The notes: generated by a model not told the origin, from the sequence alone. A stretch of DNA of 64,000 bases from Gonocerus acuteangulatus (GCA_946811695.1 OX328123.1:149003878-149067877); one strand, 5' to 3'; counted from the first letter of the stretch, positions 33,751-45,077 are shown. Translations and numbers: made by a program.

Positions 33751-34716
33751 CTGTTCGCTCTCTAGGTCGAAGACGAATGGTCGAATTTTGATGAAATTTG
33801 GTACAAAAATCTTTCGTCTCATTTGAAAGGTCAAGTTCGTTAACCAGCAGAATCCGCCCACTGCAAGATGGCGTTTGGGGAGAAATTCGCGCAAAAAAAT
33901 CGTAACGCTTACGTTTTTGAGTTCATAAGCTTGTAAGTACTCTTTTAGTAGGCTTCTTGGGCTAGAAAAATGAATGAAACCATTTTCAAGGCGATAGCTT
34001 TAACCGTTTTCGAGAAAATTGGAAAAATAGTTTTTGAATACCGTTTTTGTTTTGGGTACTTAGAATCATGGGATTCAGTTGAAACATTTTCTGCATGTTC
34101 TACTTTCATTAAAACTAATATGTTGAAATTTTGGTTACGTTTGGAGTTAAGGAAGGGTTAGGACAAAATATTTTACTAACAGACATAAAACGTTTTAGTA
34201 ACTTTGTATACTTTCCTTAATTTCTCGAAAAAGGTCGAGAATCTTGGTAAACGGAAGAATACCATTAGAAAGCTTACTAAATGCTCTACAAAAATGTTCT
34301 GATCAATGTTTTGATTAGGCGATGTCAATCGGAGAAATAAGTGCTTAAAACTTTAAAGTAATTGATTTCGATTATTCGAACTGTTCTTTTTGTCTGTTTT
34401 TATTCCTTGTTATTTTTTAATTGCTTATAGTCGGATAATGCATTTGATAATAATTCAGGTTAAGAAAAATAAGAAAAACAATTTAATGTTAGAGAGATGG
34501 ATTTCCAAGATATAGGTTTTCAACTGCCTAGCGGGGTCCTTCCTAGGGAGGGTTGGCCGACCCATCCAGGTAAGATCTTAAATCAATACCTTTCTAGAAA
34601 TGTGGACCCAAAGTAATAACAGCTTCTATTTTAATAATTCTAAATGAGTCTAGGGATAAGAACGGAACCGCGCTAAGATGATGCAGTTCCTGCGAGTCGG
34701 ACTTTTTTAGTCATTA
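33748..34716 (-). mobile_element. Helentron-like family A, 5' part (inverted partner)
   Basis: The minus strand starts at 34716 with AAAAAAGTCCGACTCGCAGG and TCATCTTAGCGCGGTTCCG and runs inward to the TA tract. It is collinear with 32605-33690 in the opposite direction. Confidence 0.75.
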
Positions 34717-34756
34717 AGTAGTCGCGTGTTATTCGTGTGTGCCCAATTCTGACACA

Positions 34757-34962
34757 ATTGGACTATTTATAATAGATAAGCCGTTCTTTCGGGACGTTTT
34801 ATCTATAGGTTACCATCCTTTTTTAGCCAGGATAGGGGTGATACCTTTTCTTTTTTCGAAAGAAAAGCCACTACCCCTAATGGGAATCGAACCCACGACC
34901 TTTGGCACGGAGTGTTAAGTGCTCACGCCTTAACCCTCACGGCCATTGGGTGTCCGATGTTC
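34757..34962 (-). mobile_element. tRNA-headed SINE with shared core
   Basis: The minus strand has a tRNA-like head with GGGTTCGATTCCCATTAGG (B box), then AGAAAAGGTATCACCCC, then ATGGTAACCTATAGATAAA. The last block is the core also found in the 5S-headed SINEs. Confidence 0.75.
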
Positions 34963-34969
34963 ACACATT

Positions 34970-35095
34970 TTTGACCTTTTAAACTATTCATGCTTATTTT
35001 GTATTTAAACAAATTATTCACAAATGCTGCGTAGACTTCCCACCTTCTGAGGGGTATGCTCTGTTGTGCAGCTCCTACGTGACAAACGTTTAGCG
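34970..35095 (-). mobile_element. Helentron-like family B 5' fragment
   Basis: Minus strand: GTCACGTAGGAGCTGCACAA, then CCTCAGAAGGTGGGAAGTC and AATAATTTGTTTAAA, parallel to the family B 5' end at 56098. Confidence 0.55.
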
Positions 35096-35099
35096 TTTC

Positions 35100-35805
35100 T
35101 GTAATGTCGTTGATTGTTCTAACATACCATTGCAATATGATTTCTTCGCAATGCGGTTCTTCCTCCATATGCCTCACCTGTAAATCTGTCATTCAGTGTT
35201 TTAGTAATACAACCCTGCGTTCATGAGGCAGATAAACAGAGATCCCGTCAGTCAGATCAAAGAAGAGGCTTAAAAACTTGCAAATATTGTCTCCGCTTTT
35301 GGGAGTGGAATCAAATACTTGTGACCAATGAGATGGCGCCTGGGAATTGGAAAATAGTATCTGGTTGTCCTTCGGGCTGGGCGTGGTTCCTTACGATCTG
35401 CCTCTAGTTCCTTTTGTACCACAGGATTTAGCGGGAATCATTAACTTCTAAGCGGCAGTTCCACAAGATTGACCATTAACACGTTGATCAGTTCCTAACA
35501 GAAAGATCGAGAAAACCACCACTTTTGCCCACGGGGAAGAATATGTCTGGATTTAAGTGAACGCATAGGCTGCTTAAGATTAATATGAGCCAAGGAAATG
35601 TGAAGCAGTCACTTCACAATTAAGGAAAACAAAGGATATACCACCAAATATAATATGAATGAATGAAATAGCCTTTTTTTCGTCAACAAATATTTAAAAT
35701 TATCTACAATTAGTGAACAAGTATAATTTAGCAAAATAAATAATTATATAATCAAATTAAACAAAAAACATTAAAATATATAGCAACAACAAATGTTGGC
35801 GAAAG
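35100..35805. other. Stretch without recognised gene
   Basis: No motif recognised. An AT-rich tract at 35690-35800 precedes the RTE-like remnant and could be its 3' UTR. Confidence 0.4.
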
Positions 35806-35809
35806 TCTT

Positions 35810-37078
35810 CCCACCAGGAGTAGTAGTCTACACCTCCCTGGCGGAAGTCACCTAGATCTCTGTTCCATTAGTTTCCATGCCTGGCGATCCATCGCCAATC
35901 TCTACCACAGAGGTCCGGCCCCTTGATTGAAATAGTCTCTCCGCCTTTTGCCTTGTCTGCCCCTATTTCTATTCAGGTCGTACGGTCCACCTTGTAACTT
36001 CTTGGGACCATCTTCCGTCTTGTCTTCTCATCAGATGCCCAGCCCAGTTCTACTTTAATGAGGTAATATATGAAGATATGTCTGTAAGGTCTCTTCCTAA
36101 TTGTCGCATTCCGGGTCCGATCCTTCCTCTTCACATTTACCATGCTTCTTTCATTAGATCGCTCCCAGGAAAGTAAACTATTAGCTAACGACCAGGTCTG
36201 GCTCCCGTATGTTACAACTGGTAGGTGCAGGTTTCAAACACCCATTATTACTTTCAGAAACCAATTTTTCTTCCACCCAAGGGATAACCGTCATTTAATT
36301 TCTTTTGTCTCGTTCTTGAAAGATAGTTGGCCTACATAGACCTAGTCATCCGCGTACTTTATGTCTACATCGCTGTTTGCCAATCGAATTGCATTCATGG
36401 CCTTGGTTTTTGAGTAGTTCGGGACTAGTCCTACTACTTTACATGCTTTCACCAAGACATTCAGCATTATGATCAGATATTCACTGTTCCTAGAGATATT
36501 AAAACAATGTCATCACAAAAAGTAGACAGGTCAGGTACCTCCCATCATCGGCGGGTCTAGACAAACATTTCTGTGGGGGGCTAATTTAGTATGGGCTTAC
36601 CGCCGGGGGTGTAGAATCAAATTTTTATAACCAGATACCTGGAAATAATTAAGGAAGTATTGGATAAACTGAAAACATACATTAATTAGAACTATTAACT
36701 AATACCATTAATTTTCCTAAACAATTTATTTTTCTAACTTAACCGAAAAGATTATGAATTTTTATTTTGGGGAGGCTAATCCCCTCCCCCTTTAGCCGCC
36801 ACTGACTTGTATTGTATTGAAATTGTTTCCAGTTGTGCCTCCAGAAAACCATCTCCAAAACAAAGATAAAAAGATGTGGCCATATCCCCCCGTCTCAAGC
36901 CTCTCTCCACCTGAAAACAGGGTCCCGTCCTTTCCGTTCCAATAAAAGCCTCCATGTCTTTATACAGCTCCTTAATAAGTCGGATACACTTCTCTTTTAT
37001 GCTATGCCTATTTCTCCTAACGCGTTGACTATATAGAACTGTGAAAGACATATCAAAAACCTTTTTAAAATTCAAAAA
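35810..37078 (-). pseudogene. RTE-like LINE reverse transcriptase remnant
   Basis: Minus strand, decayed. 37075-36776 encodes KEKCIRLIKELYKDMEAFIG and QVERGLRRGD, the RT region between motifs A and B. Nearer 36350 the remains of a YADD motif are followed by a stop (KYADD then stop). 36150-35870 encodes VVTYGSQTWSL, a RSMVNVKRKDRTRNATIRKR segment and an RDWRWIARHG end. Stops and an unrelated stretch (36545-36775) interrupt it. Clade by resemblance only. Confidence 0.75.
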
Positions 37079-37083
37079 ACACC

Positions 37084-37084
<1 letters not shown>

Positions 37085-37142
<58 letters not shown>
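37085..37142. repeat. (TA)n microsatellite
   Basis: Uninterrupted TA tract. Confidence 0.95.
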
Positions 37143-37145
<3 letters not shown>

Positions 37146-37594
37146 TCTTCTGAAAAATGACCCAATAGATATTTTTCACTTCTTCCTAATTCTTTCTATG
37201 GCAGGGGGTCAATAAAAAAAGTGAGAAATATATTTATATATCGGGGAAAGTGTTGTGCCTTAGACCACTTTGGAAAATTTAATTTTTCTTAGCTTCAATA
37301 TTAAGCTTAAATTCATTTTTTTTTTAATTGTAATTAGTATTCTATTGTTTATTATATTTCATTTTTTCAATATTACTTTTTTAAAAATAATCGTACTGTG
37401 GTCAAAGGTACAACATGTAGTTGTACCTCTGACCACGTAAAAACAACACAGCAGTGCGGAAAAAAAATGTATTCAGTAACATTTTAAATAATTCTACGTT
37501 TAATTTATGCAGGACAAGTGCATATAAGCATAATAAAAAATCTATTATTGATATTATATTATCCAGCTTTATATGCTGAAAAATCCACTCCAAA
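37146..37594. other. Stretch without recognised gene
   Basis: AT-rich; the inverted words GGTCAAAGGTAC / GTACCTCTGACC near 37398-37435 form a weak hairpin. Confidence 0.4.
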
Positions 37595-37965
37595 CGATAA
37601 ACGTTTTAACTGTCAAACAGATCCGCTAGCAATAGTAGGGTATGGAAGTTTAGCCACAATGTCTTCTAAATTAATATCATACAAATTTTCATTTTATCTT
37701 GTAAACTTGTCACTTAAAGTTTGTTTTTACAAATATTGGATCTTAAACATTAGACATTTAATACCACAGACCTCTGCGACTAAATATTCAAAAGTCTTTT
37801 TACTTTTATTTTTAACAAGAATAAAATTTCCTTTTTCCAAGTCATCTTTTTCAAATTGTTGCTGGTCATCTAACTCCCAACATTTATCAGACAGACCAAT
37901 GACACCTTCTCCTGAAGAAATTTCAGTGTCAGTATCAGAATCTGAACTGCCATTAGAAAAGTTTT
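37595..37965 (-). pseudogene. Decayed protein-coding remnant, unidentified
   Basis: The minus strand keeps a protein-like frame with stops: an acidic Ser/Asp lead (GSSDSDTDTEISSGEG), KGNFILVKNKSKKTFEYLVA, then NLYDINLEDIVAKLPYPT. The design (acidic linker, then a strand-rich domain ending in an IVxKLP motif) recalls C-terminal regions of repetitive insect transposon proteins, but I cannot name the family. Confidence 0.45.
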
Positions 37966-38046
37966 TTTTTTTTTTATTTACCAGTTTATAGGAAGGGGTT
38001 TATTTGTATGTGCTGTCTTAAATTTAGGTTGGTGCTTTTGTTTTTG

Positions 38047-38047
<1 letters not shown>

Positions 38048-38100
<53 letters not shown>
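38048..38100. repeat. (TA)n microsatellite
   Basis: Uninterrupted TA tract. Confidence 0.95.
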
Positions 38101-38101
<1 letters not shown>

Positions 38102-38104
38102 CAC

Positions 38105-38240
38105 ATTACTTCCCAGCATAATACCAGAAGATGAGGAAATAAGGCCACTTCTTCAACTGCTTGAGGAACAATTCCAGACGGTAATTGACTTGCTGACTTG
38201 CAATCAATCAAGGTCAATATATGAAAGAAAGGATTCTCTC
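38105..38240 (+). other. Short protein-like segment, unidentified
   Basis: One frame reads SIIPEDEEIRPLLQLLEEQF and on without a stop for over 50 codons. It starts directly at a TA tract. Unidentified and possibly a remnant. Confidence 0.3.
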
Positions 38241-38589
38241 ATTCATCGTTTAATTCAATTAATAACTCTCATTGTCTTTCTATCTCCATTCTTGCACTCT
38301 CTCTCTTCTAAAGGACTCGCAGAGAACACCTGTAGATGAAATTCTAGGCGGTTACTCCACAAAATTGATAAAATTCTTAAAATCAACAGGTCTATTCGAT
38401 ACATTATAGCTATATGCAGATTTAAATATAAAAGTAGTTTTTGTTCCATTTTTTTCTTTAGGGTGTCTACTTGAATTATTCGTAGAGATTAGCTGTGACC
38501 TTGGGCACAATAACAAATACAGAAAGCAGTATTTGGCTGGTTGTAAATAAAGAGAACTATTTGTCAGGCATTACAGTCGGTCCTATATG

Positions 38590-38946
38590 CATGTTACTAA
38601 GTGCTAATTCATGGACAAAACATGATTGAAAACTGTTTGGTACCCTTTGGAAAAATGTCAGAGGAAGCCCAAGAATCTCTCAATAAAAGTTTCGGACAAG
38701 AGAATTCAGGTCTCGTAAAATGAAATCATGTTGAATGAGGTCATCAAACAATGAAGACGTCCTGCATAACTTATTAATTTCATCAGACCCTCATATTTCT
38801 CAACTTCGACCCTGCAATGGACACAAATCAGGCAAAGAATGTTTATTTCCTGAAACCATCTCATTAACAGTAAACAGTGATTTTAGTAAAGATATCCATG
38901 AAGACCCTGAAAACAGTGGTGATGACAATGAGATGGCCATAGAGTG
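38590..38946 (+). pseudogene. Repetitive-protein remnant with frameshifts
   Basis: Frames include a PFGKMSEEAQESLNKSF segment, then NEDVLHNLLISSDPHISQLR, and a 70-codon frame (38735-38947) ending in an acidic GDDNEMAIE. The SEEAQE...SDPHIS order resembles a repetitive insect protein family of unknown role; this is from memory of the pattern and unsearched. At least one frameshift separates the parts. Confidence 0.45.
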
Positions 38947-39046
38947 AGAACATTAGAAAAAAATGTATTAGTATTGCATAAATTTATATTTGTTCAAAAT
39001 AAAACATATTTATCTCTCTCTGTTGTAGGGAATAACTAATTATTTC

Positions 39047-39185
39047 GTTTTAGCGCGGTTCCTCCCTCCCTCCATAGGGAAGAAACCCACTTGTGAGGTT
39101 GACCTCATAAGCAATCCAACTAGAAAATTTCACGTTTCAGAACCAATAGATCACAAAAATAAAGGTGGTTAAAATTTTTATGTAA
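39047..39185 (-). mobile_element. Helentron-like family A 3' end fragment
   Basis: TTTTAGCGCGGTTCCTCCCT at the end, then GAGGTTGACCTCATAAGC, AACTAGAAAATTTCACG and AAAGGTGGTTAAAATTT. The TA tract and 5' half are missing. Confidence 0.7.
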
Positions 39186-39453
39186 TAAAAAAAAATTTTA
39201 ATTACAAATTATTTTTAAAATTCCTTGTTTTCCCCGAATTCTCAGACTTGATATTTAATAAAGTAAAGTTTATGTAAGTATCCTAACACTCAGAAAGTCA
39301 TAAAATCAATGACTCATCATTATGCATCGAACAGACCTAATGGCTAAAGCTCCAGGAGGACTCCTAGAAAGTAGATAAGTCCTATTCTTGCTCAATGAGG
39401 TAAAAAATGATGAAATATTTACTGTGTAAATGTATGAGTAAATTTATTATATA

Positions 39454-39457
<4 letters not shown>

Positions 39458-39523
<66 letters not shown>
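39458..39523. repeat. (TA)n microsatellite
   Basis: Left flank of the GGCTTGG element. Confidence 0.95.
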
Positions 39524-39526
<3 letters not shown>

Positions 39527-40156
39527 TTGGTTCTAAAAGGCCAATGTCAATTTTTTTCAAGTTTTGATTTATTTATGCCAAAGGTTTCCAATTTAATAAA
39601 TCTTTAATTCCACAAAAGCTAATGTCTATTAACAAACTCAAATAGGTTGTATTTCCATTATAATGTTAGCCAATGTCATTTCTAGTGTTTTCTACTTCAT
39701 TTCTAAAAGGGCCAATGTTGACATTGGCCCTTTTAGCATTCATGCTAAAAAAAAAAAAAATATCTTTAAGAATCCCAAAAATATAATTTTAAACTTAACT
39801 TTATGTAAATGTACTTTATAATAATTATTTTGATAAAACTGTTGAAATCAGACGTTTTTGTTTCCTTCCTACTACCTTCTGGGTCCTCAGTAAGTGGACC
39901 AATGTCATTTAAAGATGCAGCAGCTTTAAATCCAAAAAGGGCCAATGTCATAATTTTTACATAAAATAGTAACTGGTTAAAAAATTGTATATGATAAAAT
40001 AATGTTTCTTGACACTAACAATAAACAAATACAAAAATAAATACTGTGAATTTTAATATATGAAAGTTATAGCATTCACAAAAATCTCAAATATCTTTCA
40101 ATGCCTTTTTCTCGGAACTAGCATTTTTGACATTGGCCCTTTTAGAACCAAGCCAC

Positions 40157-40158
<2 letters not shown>
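39524..40158. mobile_element. TIR element with repeated GGGCCAATGTCA motif
   Basis: The ends are inverted: GGCTTGGTTCTAAAAGG on the left and CCTTTTAGAACCAAGCC on the right. The word CCAATGTCA or close variants recur inside (about 39541, 39671, 39713, 39900, 39944 and 40122). A perfect internal palindrome with arms CTAAAAGGGCCAATGT sits at 39703-39736. TA tracts flank both sides. No coding capacity. Confidence 0.82.

Positions 40159-40216
<58 letters not shown>
40159..40216. repeat. (TA)n microsatellite
   Basis: Right flank of the GGCTTGG element. Confidence 0.95.
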
Positions 40217-40223
<7 letters not shown>

Positions 40224-40285
40224 TACATATATATGAATATGCATAATTGATAATAATATATTTTTTAGATGGCATTGTGACTGAG

Positions 40286-40287
<2 letters not shown>

Positions 40288-40342
<55 letters not shown>
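40288..40342. repeat. (TA)n microsatellite
   Basis: TA tract upstream of the 33-bp hairpin. Confidence 0.95.
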
Positions 40343-40352
<10 letters not shown>

Positions 40353-40406
40353 GTGTGTATATATATATATTTTATTGATGTTTTCCGGTAGTGGGGTTGC
40401 TTAATT

Positions 40407-40439
40407 CCAGAGGGTGAAACAACTTGTTTCACCCTCTGG
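40407..40439. other. Perfect 33-bp hairpin
   Basis: Arms CCAGAGGGTGAAACAA and TTGTTTCACCCTCTGG around a single C, with a TA tract directly on its right side and another about 30 bp to the left. Confidence 0.9.
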
Positions 40440-40499
40440 GATATATATATATATATATATATATTAAATTTTAACGTCCATTTGTAATTAACTACGAAT

Positions 40500-40692
40500 T
40501 TTAGGACGGGTTATCTATAGGTTACCACCCTTTTCTAGCCAGGAAAGGGCTGATGACTTATCTTTTTTTTAAAGAAAAGCCACCACCCCTAGTGGGAATC
40601 GAACCCATGACCCTTTGGCAAGGAGTGTTGCTCACTGCAGTGTTGAGTGTGCTCACTCCTTAAAGCTCACGGCCACCGAGCCTCCGACTGAG
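40500..40692 (-). mobile_element. tRNA-headed SINE with shared core
   Basis: Minus strand: a tRNA-like head with a B box GGGTTCGATTCCCACTAGG and a duplicated GAGCACACTCAACACTG region, then CATCAGCCCTTTCCTGGC and GGTGGTAACCTATAGATAAC. Same family as 34757. Confidence 0.78.
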
Positions 40693-40711
40693 TAAATAGA
40701 TAAACATTTGA

Positions 40712-40723
40712 TATGTAACAGTT
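40712..40723 (+). repeat. SINE target-site duplication, left
   Basis: TATGTAACAGTT, repeated at 41078-41089. Confidence 0.88.
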
Positions 40724-41077
40724 CAGGGGGCGAGGTTAGCTCAGTGGTAGAGCGCTGGACTAATAAGCTGGAGGCCTGAGTTCAAATCCCGAGCAAGCAC
40801 TAAAGATTTTTTCTTCTAGTGTCTTCGTTCACCGGTTGAATTCGGCCTCCCTGACCGTCCCTAGGCCAACCCAGCCTTTAATTAATTTAATTAATAATGG
40901 GTACCTTGGGTGCTAATGACTCTAGCAGTCGAAGCGGCCAAGGGGAAAATCAGGCGGCCGGAGCATAGTACTGACCACACTATCTCCCTAGTGTGCCGTA
41001 TGGTCATGAATCAGATACCTCTATAGTATCTGCCCCTCAGGGCCCTCGTGGCCTGTTACGGGACTGATTTTTTTTTT
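40724..41077 (+). mobile_element. Long tRNA-headed SINE with perfect TSD
   Basis: 354 bp. The head resembles a tRNA with A box TAGCTCAGTGGTAGAGCG, anticodon loop CTAATAA and B box GAGTTCAAATCCC. The body is unlike the other SINEs (CCTCCCTGACCGTCCCTAGG, CCATGAATCAG-type words) and ends GTTACGGGACTGA plus a T run. A perfect 12-bp duplication flanks it, so it is a recognisable retroposed insertion. Confidence 0.9.
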
Positions 41078-41089
41078 TATGTAACAGTT
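41078..41089 (+). repeat. SINE target-site duplication, right
   Basis: TATGTAACAGTT, matching 40712-40723. Confidence 0.88.
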
Positions 41090-41174
41090 TAAAATGTTTT
41101 TTCAACATGTTGCTCAACTTCGGTTATCAACAAGTGCATTCAACATGGAATTCATTCAACGTGGAACAGTGGTA

Positions 41175-41328
41175 GTTTTTTTTTTTTTTCATTAGCACCG
41201 ACATCCAGGGTGCAGCGAGGAATCTTTCCAGCGAGCCCTGAGATGAGAGCCCTGCCGGAGGCGGGAATCGAACCCACCATCTCCCGCTTATGAATCTAAG
41301 GCGCTAGCCACTAGACCATGGGAGACCC
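41175..41328 (-). mobile_element. tRNA-headed SINE
   Basis: Minus-strand copy of the 18106 family: head GGGTCTCCCATGGTCTAGTG, B box GGGTTCGATTCCCGCC, body with CTGCACCCTGGATGTCGGTG, and an A tail (the T run at 41175-41189). Confidence 0.85.
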
Positions 41329-41334
41329 CTAGTG

Positions 41335-42370
41335 TAACATGTTATACAAATCTTCATGTAGGATATGAGTATTGATAACGGTTTAAATTGTTTATGGATT
41401 TGTTTTTTTTTATTGCATTTTGGGAGTAATATCCTCATTTATAACAAGCAAAGCAATATTTCCAAAGAAACATTTACAATTTTCTTCAGCTACTAAGAGA
41501 ATTCCAAACTTTATTTAAATACTAAAGGCGGCCTGTAATATTGAAATTAATAGGATTAGTGAGAGTGTGGGGGCGAAGCTGCTTACGGAAAAGACAATGT
41601 CCATTGTGAAGGTGTACATTGTATGCTAATGAGATGGACGATGCTACTCCCGTTATCCTCGTAGGCAATCCTCCTAAACCATGTGACGGATGCCAAAGGT
41701 GACTCACTTCCTTCACACTTTCTTAGGGATATTTACCAACACTCTTTTAATCATCTTCCAAGCATTAGGAAGCATTTTTATTCACAAATTAGTTTTATTT
41801 TACCTGTTTTTTTTTTCTTAGCATATTTCCATGAGATCAGAAAAGTAAAGAAATATTAGAAATTGATTTACATATTATACATTGGTTTAATAAAGTAAAA
41901 TCCTAGTTAGTGTACCAACTCTGAGCCAAGGCAAGGCAACCTGTAGGTAGTCTGGTGTTAATAGTCCAATTGTTGACATTCCATTAAAGAAAACAAAAAA
42001 AAAAACTACCACTGTTTAAACTAGGGACAGGAAGGATTAGACAAGGAATTTTCCTTTACACTAAGAAAAATAAATTTAAATTGGGAAAACTTTCGCCTAT
42101 TAATCAGACTGATTCACGCTCACATTTTTTTTTTTTAAATTTTCCAATCTAAATCGAAAGTGATAAAACAAGAAACATCTATTTCAATATCAAATGTCGG
42201 TTTATATTTCTGATGCATTATCTGTTTTATTCTGCTTAAGGTTTCTTTGCAGGGTAGTGTGTTCCTGGTAAAGCTCTCGTCTCCAGCAGCAGTTTTTGTA
42301 GTAAAAAATGTTGCTCTAGCCCATCCCGCTTCTTCAGACTTACGTCAATTATTTAATATATTTTTATAAT
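41335..42370. other. Stretch without recognised gene
   Basis: AT-rich, with scattered homopolymer runs. No motif recognised. Confidence 0.45.
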
Positions 42371-42374
42371 CTCC

Positions 42375-42955
42375 ACTATCTGACCTATTTGGACTTACGG
42401 ACTAGAACTCTGGGGAACAAATAAAACTTCTAACATACAGAGAATACAGGCATTCCAACCCAAAACCCTTCGCAAAATAGTCAATGCTCCTTTCTACGTT
42501 TCCAATAAAACTCTTCATAATGACCTCTACATCCCTTTCGTTCAAGAACTGGCAAAATACCGTTTCCTAACCTTTCATTCCAAATTGTCTTTCCATCCCA
42601 ATCCCAGAGCACAAATACTTTCCTCCCAATCCCACCCAAAAAAAAAGCCTAGAAGGCTCAAGAGACATTGGTGATCAATTAACTGACTAAAGGACAAAGA
42701 AAGTATTCCAAAGTAGGAAGTGCCAATATTGATTGACTCCTTCCAAAAGTGTAATTATCATTATTATTAATTATTTCCTTTTTTTATTGTTTTTTATTTA
42801 GTTATTTTTATGTATTTGTTTTTATTTATTTTGTCTTTTAACTATGTGATTAATCAATTTCTGTATATATTATAATTTATATTTGTTAGCAAACTTAACT
42901 AATGTACTCTCCAAATGTACAGATGTTAAATAAACGTATTACTAAAATAAAAAAT
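42375..42955 (+). pseudogene. Jockey-clade LINE 3' fragment with 3' UTR
   Basis: The frame gives a LTYLDLRTRTLGN-like shifted start and then IQRIQAFQPKTLRKIVNAPF, a FHSKLSFHPNPRAQILSSQS segment and RRLKRHW before a stop. It matches the 26560 copy. A 3' UTR and an A-rich tail (TAAACGTATTAC then A-runs) follow to about 42955. Confidence 0.8.
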
Positions 42956-43259
42956 AAAAAATCATAATCTATCTATTTTGCATAACTAAAATACACCTGT
43001 ACCTGTACCAGAACATTTATAAACATTTCCTAATCCAATGTGGAGCAGCAAAGATAAATGGATGAAATGTCGTGGGTCATCCTGTGAGTTTCTCAGTACC
43101 TAATCCGTGCAAATTTTACAGTATTTTCAAGAGATCAATTCTAATGAGAAATGAACCTTCAAACTATTCATAATTTAGGAGAGATATTAATTAATAAAAA
43201 AATTAAAATAAAGGGAAAAAATGCAAAAATGTCATTTTTTTAAATTAATTTTTTTTTTT
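42956..43259. other. Stretch without recognised gene
   Basis: Between two convergent Jockey fragments. No motif recognised. Confidence 0.45.
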
Positions 43260-43750
43260 TGTATTTATTTATTTACAGAAATATTACAATCTACAGTATA
43301 TGTATTATGTAATTTGACATAGGTTGACCACGCCTCAGGTGCCACCAGTTGTCAACCGAATACCTTCCTTTAGGAAGGATTCTAGGATGACCTGGAGTTA
43401 CCTTACGCCATCCAACCACACTCTGCGACTAGCAGGGAGGATTGGAGGCGAATGAGGCGTGGCCTGTGATAACACGAGGAGAGAAGATATCCATCGATAT
43501 CACTCTCAATTATCATTATTACAATCACACTGACTTTTGAGCACTTCACGACACTTCACTGCGTTAGTAGATCCCGGGGCCACTTCCTATGAAGACGTCT
43601 GGGTGGAGAGGAAGGATGATTGGTGCTGGATAAGGATTGGGCTATAGGATTAGGATGATTAATCAATTTACTATGGAAAGATGAGAAGCGGATAGGGATT
43701 ATAAATTTTAAATTAATAACTAGAATGAATACAAAAATATAAGTAATCAC
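43260..43750 (-). pseudogene. Jockey-clade LINE 3' fragment
   Basis: Minus strand 43690-43556 encodes RFSSFHSKLINHPNPIAQSL, PRRLHRKWPRDLLTQ and a stop, the Jockey C-terminus. The 3' UTR with GTGTCGTGAAGTGCTCAAAA continues towards 43260. Confidence 0.75.
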
Positions 43751-43793
43751 AACTCTTAGTTCAATATTTATCTATTTAAATAAATAAAAATGT

Positions 43794-43799
43794 TTTATT
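43794..43799 (-). terminator. Candidate SUDS3 polyadenylation signal
   Basis: AATAAA on the minus strand, 238 bp after the stop codon, and the first canonical signal I find downstream. Use of this site is inferred. Confidence 0.4.
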
Positions 43800-44036
43800 A
43801 AACAAAAATAAAATGTGTTCTTAGTAAGAAGATTATAACTAATATGATATAAACAAAAAAAAAAAAAAAAAAAAAATATTTACAGGTACATTGTCAAAAG
43901 TACATACTTATTTTGGACATCATCTACTCATAATTTATCTACAATAAATTAAATGATTTTGAAGATGGATAAAACTTTTACAATGAAAAGTTAAATATAA
44001 ATGAAGCGAGGCTAGAAATAGCCTAAAGGCTTAGAG

Positions 44037-44132
44037 CTATGAAGCTCGTCGTTTAATTATCACCTTCCCTCGCACTAATTGGCTGATGTATATCCGCATT
44101 TTCGAAGCATCAGAAGTTTTCTTCACGGAAAT
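44037..44132 (-). CDS. SUDS3: SUDS3 exon 8 (last coding)
   Basis: Residues 293-323 plus stop: ISVKKTSDASKMRIYISQLV and KRRAS, then TAG. Acceptor GTTGCAG. Confidence 0.92.
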   Translation of the reverse strand: MSVKKTSDASKMRIYISQLVRGKVIIKRRAS

Positions 44133-45011
44133 CTGCAACAAAACATTCATAATAAATATCTTTGGAACAAATCTTATAACAATAATTGATGTAAGCGTAA
44201 TTCGAAAAATTGCCGGAACATATTTTCTTTTTAATATAACAAAAAAAAAAACAACATTTTTTTGTACTTCTTTTGCTCATAACCACAAAAGTATTCTTGC
44301 TCGATACTTTCCAAAGATGTTAAGACATTATTAATGAATTTTCCTATAATGTCCCCATACTTAGAAATATTAATATTCAATGGCTGCATTGCAAAACAAT
44401 GATACACCTATTGTAGCAGAAGTTTCATTATGTTCCATTAGGCCGTGTTTATTTTTGGGCTTCTGAAAGAGTATCTAAGGATGCGATAAGTATAGAATAA
44501 TTTTAATAACATGGTCAAGTTGCTAAATTTAGTTATTTATTCACTTTCTGCCTTCATCAGAATTGCTTCAAAATCGCTATAAGACCTAAAGAAATGTAGA
44601 AAATTCTCTCTCACCGCTTCAGAGCCAATTGCTGAAATGATTCCGGGGAACTTTGATATATCTTTTCCTTCCACAAAGACAGTCTGACCACGATGAAACC
44701 TGAAAAAATAAGTCATGATTAAAAAAAGTATCACTTTTATATATTTATATTTATATATATCTGTGGCTTGGTTCTAAAAGGGCCAATGTCAATTTTTTCA
44801 TATTTTGTGTTTTTTAATTACTTCCCTTAAAATACATGCATAAAACCAAATATACATGTATATGCATATATATATTTACTTATCTGTATGTATATAATAC
44901 AAATATATATAATATATTTATGTATTTGGTTTTATGCAAGTATTTTAAGGGAAGTAAATGAAAACATAAAATATAGAAAAATTGACATTGGCCCTTTTAG
45001 AACCAAGCCAC

Positions 45012-45077
<66 letters not shown>

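Noticed and set aside
36142..36339. 65-codon plus-strand frame
   Set aside because: Antisense to the RTE-like LINE remnant.
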